This document shows positions 9,637 through 18,080 of a DNA stretch of 39,039 nucleotides, piece after piece (the stretch's first letter is position 1; each line of letters starts with the position of its first letter). Source of the DNA: DAORHV01 sp964434575 (GTDB taxonomy: Bacteria > Patescibacteriota > Gracilibacteria > Peribacterales > Peribacteraceae). The stretch spans positions 1-39,039 of the forward strand of contig CAYSWB010000014.1 in NCBI GenBank assembly GCA_964434575.1, in the 5' to 3' direction. The position numbers and the translations under genes were made by a program. The notes under the pieces were generated by a model, which saw nothing but the letters and a program-made list of their open reading frames with translations, was not told where the DNA came from and did not search any database.

Positions 9637-9664
9637 AAAAACGCCCGAAACGCACGTCCCGGGC
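9637..9664 (-). terminator. Possible terminator after pstB
   Basis: On the minus strand GCCCG (9664-9660), a 12-base loop, CGGGC (9647-9643), then GTTTTT. It is a weak stem but lies between the pstB stop and the kinase -10 element, so it could separate the kinase from the pst operon. Confidence 0.4.
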
Positions 9665-9686
9665 CGGTGAAACCGTCAGCTCCGGC

Positions 9687-10496
9687 TCAGCCGAAGGCGC
9701 CCATGACGTATTCCTTCGTCAGCGGCTTGGCCGGCTGGTCGAACAGGCGCTTCATCGGCGCGAACTCCACCAGCTCGCCGGTGTGGAAGAAGCCAACGTT
9801 GTCGGCGATGCGCTTGGCCTGGTGCATGTTGTGCGTGACGATCACGATCGTGTAGTCCTTTTTCAGCAGCAGCAGGAGCTCCTCGATGTGGCGGGTGGAG
9901 ATGGGGTCGAGCTGCGAGCACGGCTCGTCCAACAGCAGGACGTCGGGCTGCACGGCGATGGCGCGCGCGATGCACAGGCGCTGCTGCTGTCCGCCCGACA
10001 GCCGGTACGCGGAGTGGTGCAGGCGGTGACTGACTTCTTCCCACAGGGCGGCCTCTTTCAGGCTGCGGACCACGGCCTGGTCCAACGGGTCGTGGCTGCG
10101 CTCGACTTCCTTGCCGTCGATCCTCTGGCGTCGCACCCACGAGCGGCGGCGGTTCTTGATGCCCTGGATCTCCAGGCCGTACGCCACGTTGTCGTAGATG
10201 GACTTGGGGAACGGCGTCGGGTTCTGGAACACCATGCCCACGTTGCGGCGCAACGACACCACGTCGGTCCCGTCGTCCAAAATGTTGTAACCGTTCAGCG
10301 CCACGGCGCCCTCCACCTTCACCTTGGGCAGGTTGTCGAGCATGCGGTTCAGGCAGCGCAGGAGGGTGCTTTTCCCGCTGCCGGAAGCGCCGATGAACGC
10401 GGTGATTTTCTTGGGTTCGATCTCCATGCTCACGTTTTTCACGGCGTGGAGGTGGTTGTACCAGACGTTCAGTTCGCGGATGGACAGCATGGGCAT
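9687..10496 (-). CDS. pstB: Phosphate ABC transporter ATPase PstB
   Basis: A 269-residue ABC ATPase that drives phosphate import through PstCA. Walker A is G-A-S-G-S-G-K-S (36-43), the Q-loop Gln is at 91, the signature is L-S-G-G-Q (166-170), Walker B plus catalytic Glu is L-L-L-D-E-P (187-192) and the switch His is at 222. The stretch after the Q-loop and the L-C-I-A-R-A motif are typical of PstB. A basic stretch at about 113-140 (several Arg residues) looks like an insertion of about 20 residues compared with Escherichia coli PstB. The usual Ala of D-E-P-C-S-A-L-D is Gln here. It starts 16 bases after pstA ends; the sequence before the ATG is pyrimidine-rich without a Shine-Dalgarno. Confidence 0.96.
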   Translation of the reverse strand: MPMLSIRELNVWYNHLHAVKNVSMEIEPKKITAFIGASGSGKSTLLRCLNRMLDNLPKVKVEGAVALNGYNILDDGTDVVSLRRNVGMVFQNPTPFPKSIYDNVAYGLEIQGIKNRRRSWVRRQRIDGKEVERSHDPLDQAVVRSLKEAALWEEVSHRLHHSAYRLSGGQQQRLCIARAIAVQPDVLLLDEPCSQLDPISTRHIEELLLLLKKDYTIVIVTHNMHQAKRIADNVGFFHTGELVEFAPMKRLFDQPAKPLTKEYVMGAFG

Positions 10497-10512
10497 GGAA
10501 AAGGGAGAAATC

Positions 10513-11364
10513 TTACCAGACCTTCTGGGAGCGGAAGCGGTAGCGGAGCAGGATCGCGCCCAGGCTCAGCACGAACGTGAGCAAGATGAGCACCAGCGCC
10601 GTGCCCGAGGCGTACTGCCTCGCGAACGGGCTGGAGTGCTGCGTGGCCAGGATGAACGCGTGGTAGGGGAGCGCCATGTACTTGTCCATCGGGCTGCTCG
10701 GCAGGTTGGCCAGGTAGAACGTGGCGCCGACCAGGATGATGGGGGCGGTCTCGCCGAGCGCGCGGGAAATGCCGAGGATGCCGCCGGTGATGCAGCCGGG
10801 CAGCGCCGCCGGGAGCACGACCTTGGAGATGGTCTGCCACTGCGTCGCGCCCAGCGCCATGCTGCTGTCGCGCATTTTCTGCGGCACGGCTTCCAGCGCT
10901 TCCACCGAGCCGCTGATGATCCACGGCAGCGTCATGACCGAGAGCGTGAGCATGGCGGACAACAGCGTCATGCCGAAGTTCAGCATGTGCACGAACGCGG
11001 CCAGGCCGAACAGTCCGTAGACCACGGACGGCACGCCCGCCAGGTTGCGGATGGCCAGCTGCACCAGGCGGCGCAGGAACGTGTCTTTGCCGTATTCGGT
11101 CAGGTACACGGCGGTGCCGATGCCCAGCGGGAAGCTGAACACCGTCACGCCCACCCCCAGCCACACCGAGCCGACGACGGCGGGGAAAATGCCGCCTTTG
11201 GTGATGTCGCTGTGGACCCACGGCGACGTGAGGAAATCCAGGCTGAGCGCGTCGCCGCCGGCCAGGAACAGGAGCGCCAGCACGAGCACCAACACGCCCA
11301 CGCCCAGCGCCCCGCTCAAGCGGAAGAATCCGAAGAACAGCCGTTGTTCGAGCAGGGTGTTCAT
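10513..11364 (-). CDS. pstA: Phosphate ABC transporter permease PstA
   Basis: A 283-residue inner-membrane permease with about six hydrophobic helices. The ABC-permease coupling region is clear (A-L-G-A-T-Q-W-Q-T at about 175-183, then G-I-S-R-A-L-G-E-T-A-P). That Gly-Glu-Thr-Ala-Pro tail and the later L-P-Y-H-A-F are characteristic of PstA, which pairs with PstC to form the phosphate channel. The start codon follows the pstC stop with no base between, so translational coupling is likely. Length is close to the family norm (about 280-300). Confidence 0.95.
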   Translation of the reverse strand: MNTLLEQRLFFGFFRLSGALGVGVLVLVLALLFLAGGDALSLDFLTSPWVHSDITKGGIFPAVVGSVWLGVGVTVFSFPLGIGTAVYLTEYGKDTFLRRLVQLAIRNLAGVPSVVYGLFGLAAFVHMLNFGMTLLSAMLTLSVMTLPWIISGSVEALEAVPQKMRDSSMALGATQWQTISKVVLPAALPGCITGGILGISRALGETAPIILVGATFYLANLPSSPMDKYMALPYHAFILATQHSSPFARQYASGTALVLILLTFVLSLGAILLRYRFRSQKVW

Positions 11365-12372
11365 TTAGTGGCGGGAGCGGTGGAGGAACAAGTCGGTGAG
11401 CGTGTTGATGAGGAACGTGATCACGAACAGCAGCAGTCCGATGGCGAACAAGGAGCTCCAGTGCAGGTCGCCGACGACCACTTCGCGCACTTCGATCGCG
11501 ATGGTCGCGGTCATCGGGCGGACGGGGTCTAAGAGCGACGTCGGCATTTTCAGGCTGTTTCCTGCCACCATGAGCACGATCATCGTTTCGCCGATCGCGC
11601 GCCCGAGACCGAGCATGATGGCGCCGGCGATGCCCGATTTGGCCGCCGGCATGATGACTTTGCGGATGGTCGTCCAATGCGTGGCTCCCAGCGCGAGGCT
11701 GGCTTCGGTGATGTTCTCCGACACGCTGGTGATGGCGTCTTCGGACAGCGACGCGATGGTCGGCACCGTCGTGATACCCACCAGGATGGCCGCGGTGAGC
11801 GCGTTCAGGCCGTTGCTCAGATTGAAGACGTACGAGATGAACGGTGCCAGGTACAGCAGGCCGAGCAAGCCCAGGACCACCGATGGGATGCCGGCGATCA
11901 TTTCGATCACGGGCTTGAGGATTTCACGCGTGCGCTTGGAGGCGATGCGCGACAGGTACAGCGCGAGCGCCAAACCGAACGGCACGCCGATGATCAGCGT
12001 GGCGATGCTCACCAGCACCGTGCCCGCAAGCAGCGGCAACACGCCCCACTGCAACTGCACGACCGACACCGGGTTCCAGGACGTGCCCAGGAGGAATTCC
12101 ATGAACGGAACTTCCATCCAGAAGCGGTAGCTGTTGATCACCAGGAACAGGAAAATGCCGACGAGCAGCGCGACGGTCATCCAGGCGATGCCCGAAAACA
12201 CGCAGTGCATGATCTTGTCGCCCCACCTGGAAGGTCCCGGATTGGGCGTCGGCGGCACCAGGAAGCCCAGTTTTTCACGCGATTTCTCGGACGCCGTCGA
12301 AAGAGCCTGAGCACCCGGAAGAGAGAACGGCAGTTGATTCGCAGAGCTCGAGGTCGCCGGACGTTCGGTCAT
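11365..12372 (-). CDS. pstC: Phosphate ABC transporter permease PstC
   Basis: A 335-residue permease with an unusually long hydrophilic N-terminus (about 55 residues) before the first helix, then about six membrane segments. The coupling loop A-L-G-A-T-H-W-T-T is followed by G-L-G-R-A-I-G-E-T-M, as in PstC. The ATG at 12372 is chosen because the promoter -35 (12424-12429) overlaps the longer alternative start at 12429, which would therefore lie upstream of transcription. It is the first gene of pstCAB. No pstS substrate-binding gene and no phoU are in the window; they must be elsewhere or absent. Confidence 0.95.
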   Translation of the reverse strand: MTERPATSSSANQLPFSLPGAQALSTASEKSREKLGFLVPPTPNPGPSRWGDKIMHCVFSGIAWMTVALLVGIFLFLVINSYRFWMEVPFMEFLLGTSWNPVSVVQLQWGVLPLLAGTVLVSIATLIIGVPFGLALALYLSRIASKRTREILKPVIEMIAGIPSVVLGLLGLLYLAPFISYVFNLSNGLNALTAAILVGITTVPTIASLSEDAITSVSENITEASLALGATHWTTIRKVIMPAAKSGIAGAIMLGLGRAIGETMIVLMVAGNSLKMPTSLLDPVRPMTATIAIEVREVVVGDLHWSSLFAIGLLLFVITFLINTLTDLFLHRSRH

Positions 12373-12400
12373 GAAATCCGTGAAGAAAGGTATTGAGGCA

Positions 12401-12429
12401 ATTCTTCCCGACTCGATCGTGCATCGCAA
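12401..12429 (-). promoter_or_regulatory. Promoter of pstCAB
   Basis: On the minus strand TTGCGA (12429-12424), 17 bases, AAGAAT (12406-12401). The leader would be about 22 bases and pyrimidine-rich. It favours the pstC start at 12372. No Pho-box-like direct repeat is obvious. Confidence 0.55.
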
Positions 12430-12492
12430 GCGGATTGCCTTGGCATCCGCGCGGTGTCGGCGACGCTTGTCAGTGTGGGAAGATGTTTTTAT

Positions 12493-12521
12493 TTGACATA
12501 TAATTTTATATAAAATATTAT
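12493..12521 (+). promoter_or_regulatory. Promoter of the Phd-Doc module
   Basis: Perfect TTGACA (12493-12498), 17 bases, TATTAT (12516-12521). The ATG at 12528 is six bases after the -10, so the mRNA is expected to begin at or next to the start codon (leaderless). Confidence 0.85.
12503..12516. promoter_or_regulatory. Palindromic candidate operator of Phd-Doc
   Basis: ATTTTATATAAAAT is a perfect 14-base palindrome that fills most of the spacer between -35 and -10 and touches the first base of the -10. Phd-type antitoxins bind palindromes in their own promoters, so this is the natural candidate site. AT-rich promoters can contain palindromes by chance. Confidence 0.55.
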
Positions 12522-12527
12522 GTATAT

Positions 12528-12803
12528 ATGGACTCCATCCTCCCCATCATTCCGATGTCTGATTTGCAGCGGCGCGCCAAGCAGGCGCTGGCCGAGGTGA
12601 AGGACTTCGCCGTCATCCAGAGCCACGGTCATGACCGGGCGTTCGTTCTGCACCCCACGCTCGGCCGCATCCTCATGGAGTCCGGCATGCTCGACGCGCT
12701 GCGCAAGCGCGCCCTCACCGATGCCACGGCGAAGGACGACCGCACGGCCGAGCAATTGAAGGGTCTCATCGGCGGCGTACTCAAAGAACTCAGCAAGAAG
12801 TAG
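12528..12803 (+). CDS. Phd/YefM-like antitoxin
   Basis: A 91-residue small protein. Its N-terminal half (I-P-M-S-D-L-Q-R-R-A-K-Q-A-L, then a V-I-Q-S-H-G-H-D-R-A-F-V-L strand pattern) resembles the Phd/YefM fold: a helix, then the two-strand hairpin in which a residue pair around H-G corresponds to the R-H/N-G turn. The C-terminal half is charged and helical, as in the toxin-neutralising tail of Phd. The identification rests on this pattern plus its position two bases before a Doc-type toxin gene. It probably binds its own promoter and inhibits Doc. Transcription appears leaderless. Confidence 0.75.
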   Translation: MDSILPIIPMSDLQRRAKQALAEVKDFAVIQSHGHDRAFVLHPTLGRILMESGMLDALRKRALTDATAKDDRTAEQLKGLIGGVLKELSKK

Positions 12804-12805
12804 CC

Positions 12806-13309
12806 ATGGCCATCCAGTATCCCACCCTGCAGGCCTGCCGGAAGCTGTTGTTCCCGCTCATCAAGGAGTCCATGGCGAACAACGAACCGGCTCCCCACTA
12901 CGCGAGCGAACGCTCGGGTCTCAACCGGCTCGAGTCCATCTTCTCGCTGATGCAGACCGAACACTACGAGAGCCTGCACACCAAGGCCGCATACCTGTTC
13001 ACGTCGGTGATCGACGGGCATCCGTTCAGCAACGGCAACAAGCGCCTGGCCGTCACGCTGCTGACGTACTTCCTCATCATCAACGAGATGAAGATCCACG
13101 CCCACAACATGGAGGCCGTGCGGCTGGAGCTGCGGCGCATTTTCCCGAAACTGCGCTGGGAAGAGGTGCACGCGTTCAAGTTCCCGCACGAATTTTTCTT
13201 CTACCACTTGGCACTCATCATCGCCGACAGGCAGCAAAAGGGGCAGATGACCTTCCGCCAGGAGCAGAGCGCCGTGACCGAGCTGCTCAAGTTCATCACG
13301 TTGCAATAA
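12806..13309 (+). CDS. Doc-type Fic-domain toxin
   Basis: A 167-residue protein with the Fic/Doc core motif HPFSNGNKR at residues 72-80. The catalytic His is 72. The ending N-K-R rather than G-N-G-R is the hallmark of Doc, which phosphorylates elongation factor Tu instead of AMPylating; the substrate here is inferred from that motif. It is somewhat longer than phage P1 Doc (126 residues), with an added C-terminal helical region. It starts two bases after the antitoxin stop. No Shine-Dalgarno is visible, so translation probably depends on coupling. Its 3' end overlaps the promoter of the next gene. Confidence 0.87.
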   Translation: MAIQYPTLQACRKLLFPLIKESMANNEPAPHYASERSGLNRLESIFSLMQTEHYESLHTKAAYLFTSVIDGHPFSNGNKRLAVTLLTYFLIINEMKIHAHNMEAVRLELRRIFPKLRWEEVHAFKFPHEFFFYHLALIIADRQQKGQMTFRQEQSAVTELLKFITLQ

Positions 13310-13329
13310 GGAAGCGGCGCGGGGACAAT
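13301..13329 (+). promoter_or_regulatory. Promoter of the SLH-thioredoxin gene
   Basis: TTGCAA (13301-13306), 17 bases, GACAAT (13324-13329), then six bases to the ATG at 13336. The -35 lies across the 3' end of the doc gene. It predicts a leaderless mRNA. Confidence 0.6.
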
Positions 13330-13335
13330 GCCCGC

Positions 13336-14439
13336 ATGCGCACCTCTCACCTTTTGGCGGCATCCGTCGCCCTTCTTACACCGGTCGTCGCTTTGGCGGC
13401 GTTCCGTGACGTTCCTCAGACCCATCCGTACGCGAACGCGATCACGTACGTGCAGTCCGAGCGCATCGTCTCGGGCTATTCCGACGGCACGTACCGGCCG
13501 AACGACAGCATCAACCGCGCCGAGTTCACCAAGATCGTGATCGGCAGCATCGTCACCGCCCCCGACATCGAGGGCTGCAGCAAGAACGACGAGGGTCCGG
13601 CCTTGTCCGACGTGCCGACCAACAGCTGGTTCATCGACTTCGTCTGCACCGCCCGCAAGCGCGGCATCATCTCCGGCAATCCGGACGGCACGTTCCGCCC
13701 GGGCAACCCGATCAACACCGCCGAAGCGGCCAAGATCGTGGTGAAGACCTTCGGCTTCTCCGTCGCCACCCAGGACACCGTGTGGTACCGCCCGTACATC
13801 AACGTCCTGAAGCAGAAGGACGCCTTGCCCGCCGCCGCCATGGATCCGTCGCACATCCTCACCCGCGGCGAAATGGCCGAGATCATCTACCGCATCAAGA
13901 ACCCCGGCGTCACCGATAACGCGGTCGCCGAATGCGTGGTTTCCGGCTGCAGCGGCCAGCTGTGCGTGCAGGAAGGCGACGAGAGCATGACCACCTGTGA
14001 GTACCGCCCCGAGTACGCCTGCTACAAGTCCGCCAAGTGCGAGCGCCAGCAGGACGGTCAGTGCGGCTGGACCCAGTCCGCCGCGCTCGACGCGTGCATC
14101 AAGGATCCCTCGCAGGCCCAGTCCCTCGGCGAGCGCTCCTACATGGCCTACAGCCAGGGCGTGATCGGCAACGGCGAAACGTCGGTGTTGTTCTTCCACG
14201 CTCCGTGGTGCCCGCACTGCAAGACCGAGGATGCAAAGCTGACCGAGTGGTACGGCTCCGGCACCCCGTACGCCGCCTCCACCTACAAAGTGGACTACGA
14301 CACGGAGACCGCCTTGAAGCAGAAATACGGCGTGAGCACCCAGCACACGTTCGTGCTGATCAACGGCAAGGGCGAGAAGATCCGTATGGTCACCGCCCCG
14401 ACCGAGTCCGACCTGAAGAACCTGCTGGCCGGCAAGTAA
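13336..14439 (+). CDS. Secreted SLH / eight-cysteine / thioredoxin fusion protein
   Basis: A 367-residue protein. A signal peptide (about 1-22) is followed by SLH repeats at about 23-70, 90-140 and 145-190. The first two carry the G-Y-S-D-G-T-Y-R-P / G-N-P-D-G-T-F-R-P signature that binds secondary wall polymers. Next is a segment with exactly eight cysteines (200, 205, 210, 221, 229, 235, 243, 254), resembling the eight-cysteine-cluster domain. The C-terminal domain is thioredoxin-like with the redox motif W-C-P-H-C (291-295) after F-F-H-A-P. CPHC is the active site of DsbA-type oxidants, so an oxidising or disulfide-shuffling role at the S-layer is plausible; the eight-cysteine domain could be a substrate or partner. 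It stands alone with its own promoter and terminator. Confidence 0.9.
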   Translation: MRTSHLLAASVALLTPVVALAAFRDVPQTHPYANAITYVQSERIVSGYSDGTYRPNDSINRAEFTKIVIGSIVTAPDIEGCSKNDEGPALSDVPTNSWFIDFVCTARKRGIISGNPDGTFRPGNPINTAEAAKIVVKTFGFSVATQDTVWYRPYINVLKQKDALPAAAMDPSHILTRGEMAEIIYRIKNPGVTDNAVAECVVSGCSGQLCVQEGDESMTTCEYRPEYACYKSAKCERQQDGQCGWTQSAALDACIKDPSQAQSLGERSYMAYSQGVIGNGETSVLFFHAPWCPHCKTEDAKLTEWYGSGTPYAASTYKVDYDTETALKQKYGVSTQHTFVLINGKGEKIRMVTAPTESDLKNLLAGK

Positions 14440-14451
14440 GACGCTTCCAAG

Positions 14452-14485
14452 AACGCCCGTCGCCGAAAGGCACGGGCGTTTTTTA
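14452..14485 (+). terminator. Terminator of the SLH-thioredoxin gene
   Basis: AACGCCCGT (14452-14460) pairs perfectly with ACGGGCGTT (14472-14480), followed by a T-run. The T-run overlaps the stop codon of the convergent trpR gene. On the minus strand the following sequence has only a weak T-tract, so it may serve trpR less well. Confidence 0.88.
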
Positions 14486-14788
14486 TTGCACCAGGTATCC
14501 GTCCACCGGCTTCTTCAGCTTCTTCAGGAAGTGCTTGAAGCCGCCCGTGCCGTACTGCAGCTCGTGCGCGCCGCGCGTGATCTTGCTGATGCTCACGTCG
14601 CACTTCTTGGCCACGTCGCGCTGCGTCATGCCGGACGCCAGCGCCTGGATGAGCTGCCAGCGCTCGGCGATGGTCTCCAGCTCCTGGGGCGTGAGGATGT
14701 CACGCAGGAGCATCTCGCTTTCTTTGGGCGAGCCGGGCGAAGCGAACAATTCATACAGGTCCTTGAGGGCTTTGGGGTTCATGGTCAT
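14483..14788 (-). CDS. trpR: TrpR-family tryptophan repressor
   Basis: A 101-residue helical protein (99 if the second ATG at 14782 is used). It aligns over its length with Escherichia coli TrpR: L-T-P-Q-E-L matches L-T-P-D-E-R, and K-I-T-R-G-A matches T-I-T-R-G-S in the DNA-reading helix. Numbered from the ATG at 14782, Thr31, Arg41 and Arg70 match the ligand-contacting Thr44, Arg54 and Arg84 of E. coli TrpR; Ser88 is replaced by Glu. The Y-G-T-G-G-F stretch also resembles the YerC/YecD branch of the family, so co-repressor use is likely but unproven. It is the last gene of the trp operon, 14 bases after trpA, which would give autoregulation. The sequence before the start is pyrimidine-rich. 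Confidence 0.85.
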   Translation of the reverse strand: MTMNPKALKDLYELFASPGSPKESEMLLRDILTPQELETIAERWQLIQALASGMTQRDVAKKCDVSISKITRGAHELQYGTGGFKHFLKKLKKPVDGYLVQ

Positions 14789-14802
14789 GAGGAAGATGAG
14801 GA

Positions 14803-15569
14803 TCAGTCTAGCGCGTGGCGCAGCGTGCGGCACGTTTCGGCCAGGCGTTTTCTGTCGGGCAGCTCCTTCACCAGCCGGCTGCCCACGATGACGCCGTCGG
14901 CCCCGGCCTCGGAAACCGCTTGCACCTGCTCCGGCGTGTGGATGCCGAAACCCACGCACAGCGGCAGGTCCGTTTCCGCCCGGCAGCGCGCGATCAGCGC
15001 CCGCAGTGTCTTCGTGTCGATATCGCCGGTCTTGCCCGTCACGCCCAGGTACGAGACCAGGTACAGGTAGCCGTCGGCGGCCTTGCAGATGCGCTTCAGG
15101 CGCTCTTCCGGCGTGTCGTCGCTGACCATGAACACCGGCTGGATGCCGTGTTTCTTCGCGTCGGCCGCCACGTCGGCAGCGTGCTCCAGCGGCAGGTCGG
15201 CGATCAGCACCGACGTCACGCCGGACGCTTTGCAATCGGCGTAGAAGTTCCCGGCCCCGCGCTTGAAGATGATGTTGTAGTAGACCAGCAGTCCGACCGG
15301 CAGGTCGTGGTCTTTCCGCACGGCTTTGATGATCGCGAAGCAGTCGTCGATGCTCACTCCGGCATCCAGCGCGCGTTTGTCTGCGGCCTGGATGACCGGG
15401 CCGTCGGCGGTGGGATCCGAAAAGGGCATGCCCAGCTCCAGCGCGTCGGCGCCGGCTTCGATGTACGTCCGCAGGATCTTTTCGCTGCCGGCGCGGCCCT
15501 GGTCGCCGAGCACGGCGAACGGGATGAACAGGGGTCGTTTGAGCGCGGTGCGGAGCGAGGCGTACGGAT

Positions 15570-15573
<4 letters not shown>
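14803..15573 (-). CDS. trpA: Tryptophan synthase alpha chain
   Basis: A 256-residue TIM-barrel enzyme that cleaves indole-3-glycerol phosphate to indole, which passes to TrpB. The catalytic residues are Glu46 (in L-E-L-G-M-P-F-S-D-P) and Asp57 (in T-A-D-G-P), matching Glu49 and Asp60 of the Salmonella enzyme. The phosphate-binding loops V-G-F-G-I and G-V-I-V-G-S-R are present near the end. Length is typical (about 260). Its ATG overlaps the trpB stop (ATGA), indicating coupled translation and 1:1 synthesis with TrpB. Confidence 0.96.
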
Positions 15574-16750
<1,177 letters not shown>

Positions 16751-16754
<4 letters not shown>

Positions 16755-17335
16755 GCGTCGGGGAAACGGATGGCGTCCACGAACGCCTTCACGAGCTTGT
16801 GGTCCTTGATGCCCGGCTTGGATTCCACGCCGCTGCACACGTCCACGCCCAGCGGACAGATGGCCTCGATGCGCTTGGCGACGTTCTTCGGCGTAAGGCC
16901 GCCGGCCAGCCAGATGCTCCTGCGGATGCCTTCCGGAAGCGCCTCGATGGCGTCCGTGTCGGCCTCCTTTCCGTTCTTGGGTCCGTCCAGCAGCACCATC
17001 GTTTCTTCCAGGATCAGCGACTCGATCTCCTCGGCCGACGGCACTTCACGGAACGCTCGGATGAGGGAAGCCTTGGTCTGGGGCATGGTCTCGCCGTACA
17101 CCTGCACGGCGTCCAGGCCGACCTCCTTGACGATGTCGGCGATGTCTTCCTGGGTGTCCAGGAACACGCCGATGGTTTCCTTGTTCGTCAGGCCCGCCAA
17201 TGCCTTGGCCTGTTTGGCCGTGAGGCAGCGCGGGGAGTCCGGAACGAACACGAAGCCGATGGCATCGATGTCCAAGGCGGAGCAGAACTCGACGTCTTCT
17301 TTCCGGGTGAGGCCGCAGATCTTGATGCGCGTCAT
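16751..17335 (-). CDS. trpF: Phosphoribosylanthranilate isomerase
   Basis: A 194-residue TIM barrel that performs the Amadori rearrangement of phosphoribosylanthranilate to CdRP. The general base Cys7 is in K-I-C-G-L-T, and the general acid Asp117 is in V-L-L-D-G. The C-terminal phosphate loop G-V-D-V-C-S-G-V-E is followed by P-G-I-K-D, as in the family. It is a stand-alone TrpF, not fused to TrpC as in E. coli. It starts four bases after the trpC stop and overlaps trpB by four bases. Confidence 0.95.
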
Positions 17336-17339
17336 CTGT

Positions 17340-18080
17340 CTAAAGGGGGAAATGCGGCGGCATGGTACCCGTCAGCAGCCCTGTGCCGATGAGAAAACCG
17401 TCGACAGACGGCCGCAATCGTTGGAAATCGGCTTTCGTCTTCACGCCGCTTTCGGCGATCAGCAGGTGTTTCGCGAAGCGTTCGCGCACGGCCGGCGCCA
17501 CGCGCGACGCGGTATCCAGGTCGATCGCCAGTGTGGCCAGATTCCGGTTGTTGATGCCGATCGCCATGACGTCCGCGCCCAGAGCCGGGACCTTTTCCAG
17601 TTCGGCCGCGTCGTGGAGTTCCACCAGCACGCCCATGCCCAGCGCCGCAGCTTCGCGGGCCAGCGCCGCAAGGGTTTCCTTGTCCAGGATCGCCGCGATC
17701 AGCAGCACCGCGTCCGCGCCGGCCGTTCGGGCAGCGCGGATCTGCTTGGCATCCAGGATGAATTCCTTGGCCAAGAGCGGGAGCTCGGTCATGTGGCGCA
17801 CGCCGGCCAGCAGGTCGTAGCCGCCGCCGAAGAACGCATGGTCGCACAGCACCGAAATCGCCTGCGCGCACTTGTTGTAGCCGCCCACCGTCCTGGGCAC
17901 GTCGCGCGGCTGCATGAGCATGCCGGCCGAGGGCGAGCGGGGTTTCACTTCGGCGATGACGCACGGCAGACGCTTGCGCAGCCCCGCGATGAACCGGCGT
18001 TCCGTCGGCTCCGGCCGCGTGTCGGGCATGGCCGCGATTTCTTCCTTCTTCTGGGCGATGATGTCGTCGAGCACGGTCAT
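17340..18080 (-). CDS. trpC: Indole-3-glycerol phosphate synthase
   Basis: A 246-residue TIM barrel that closes the indole ring. Catalytic Glu44 and Lys46 lie in I-A-E-V-K-P-R-S-P-S-A-G, close to the canonical I-A-E-V-K-(K/R)-x-S-P-S. Later strands show V-E-L-H-D (catalytic Glu), G-I-N-N-R-N-L and A-E-S-G-V, then G-F-L-I-G-T for phosphate binding. The start at 18080 (M-T-V-L-D-D-I) is the family-typical N-terminus and overlaps the trpD stop as ATGA; the longer open frame to 18656 is a shadow of trpD. Confidence 0.96.
   Translation of the reverse strand: MTVLDDIIAQKKEEIAAMPDTRPEPTERRFIAGLRKRLPCVIAEVKPRSPSAGMLMQPRDVPRTVGGYNKCAQAISVLCDHAFFGGGYDLLAGVRHMTELPLLAKEFILDAKQIRAARTAGADAVLLIAAILDKETLAALAREAAALGMGVLVELHDAAELEKVPALGADVMAIGINNRNLATLAIDLDTASRVAPAVRERFAKHLLIAESGVKTKADFQRLRPSVDGFLIGTGLLTGTMPPHFPL

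Noticed and set aside
12373..12429. Longer N-terminus for PstC
   Set aside because: The alternative ATG overlaps the -35 of the only good promoter and the added residues match nothing.
16755..16838. Longer N-terminus for TrpB
   Set aside because: The extra residues are a frame-shifted reading of trpF; the ATGA overlap gives the normal TrpB start.
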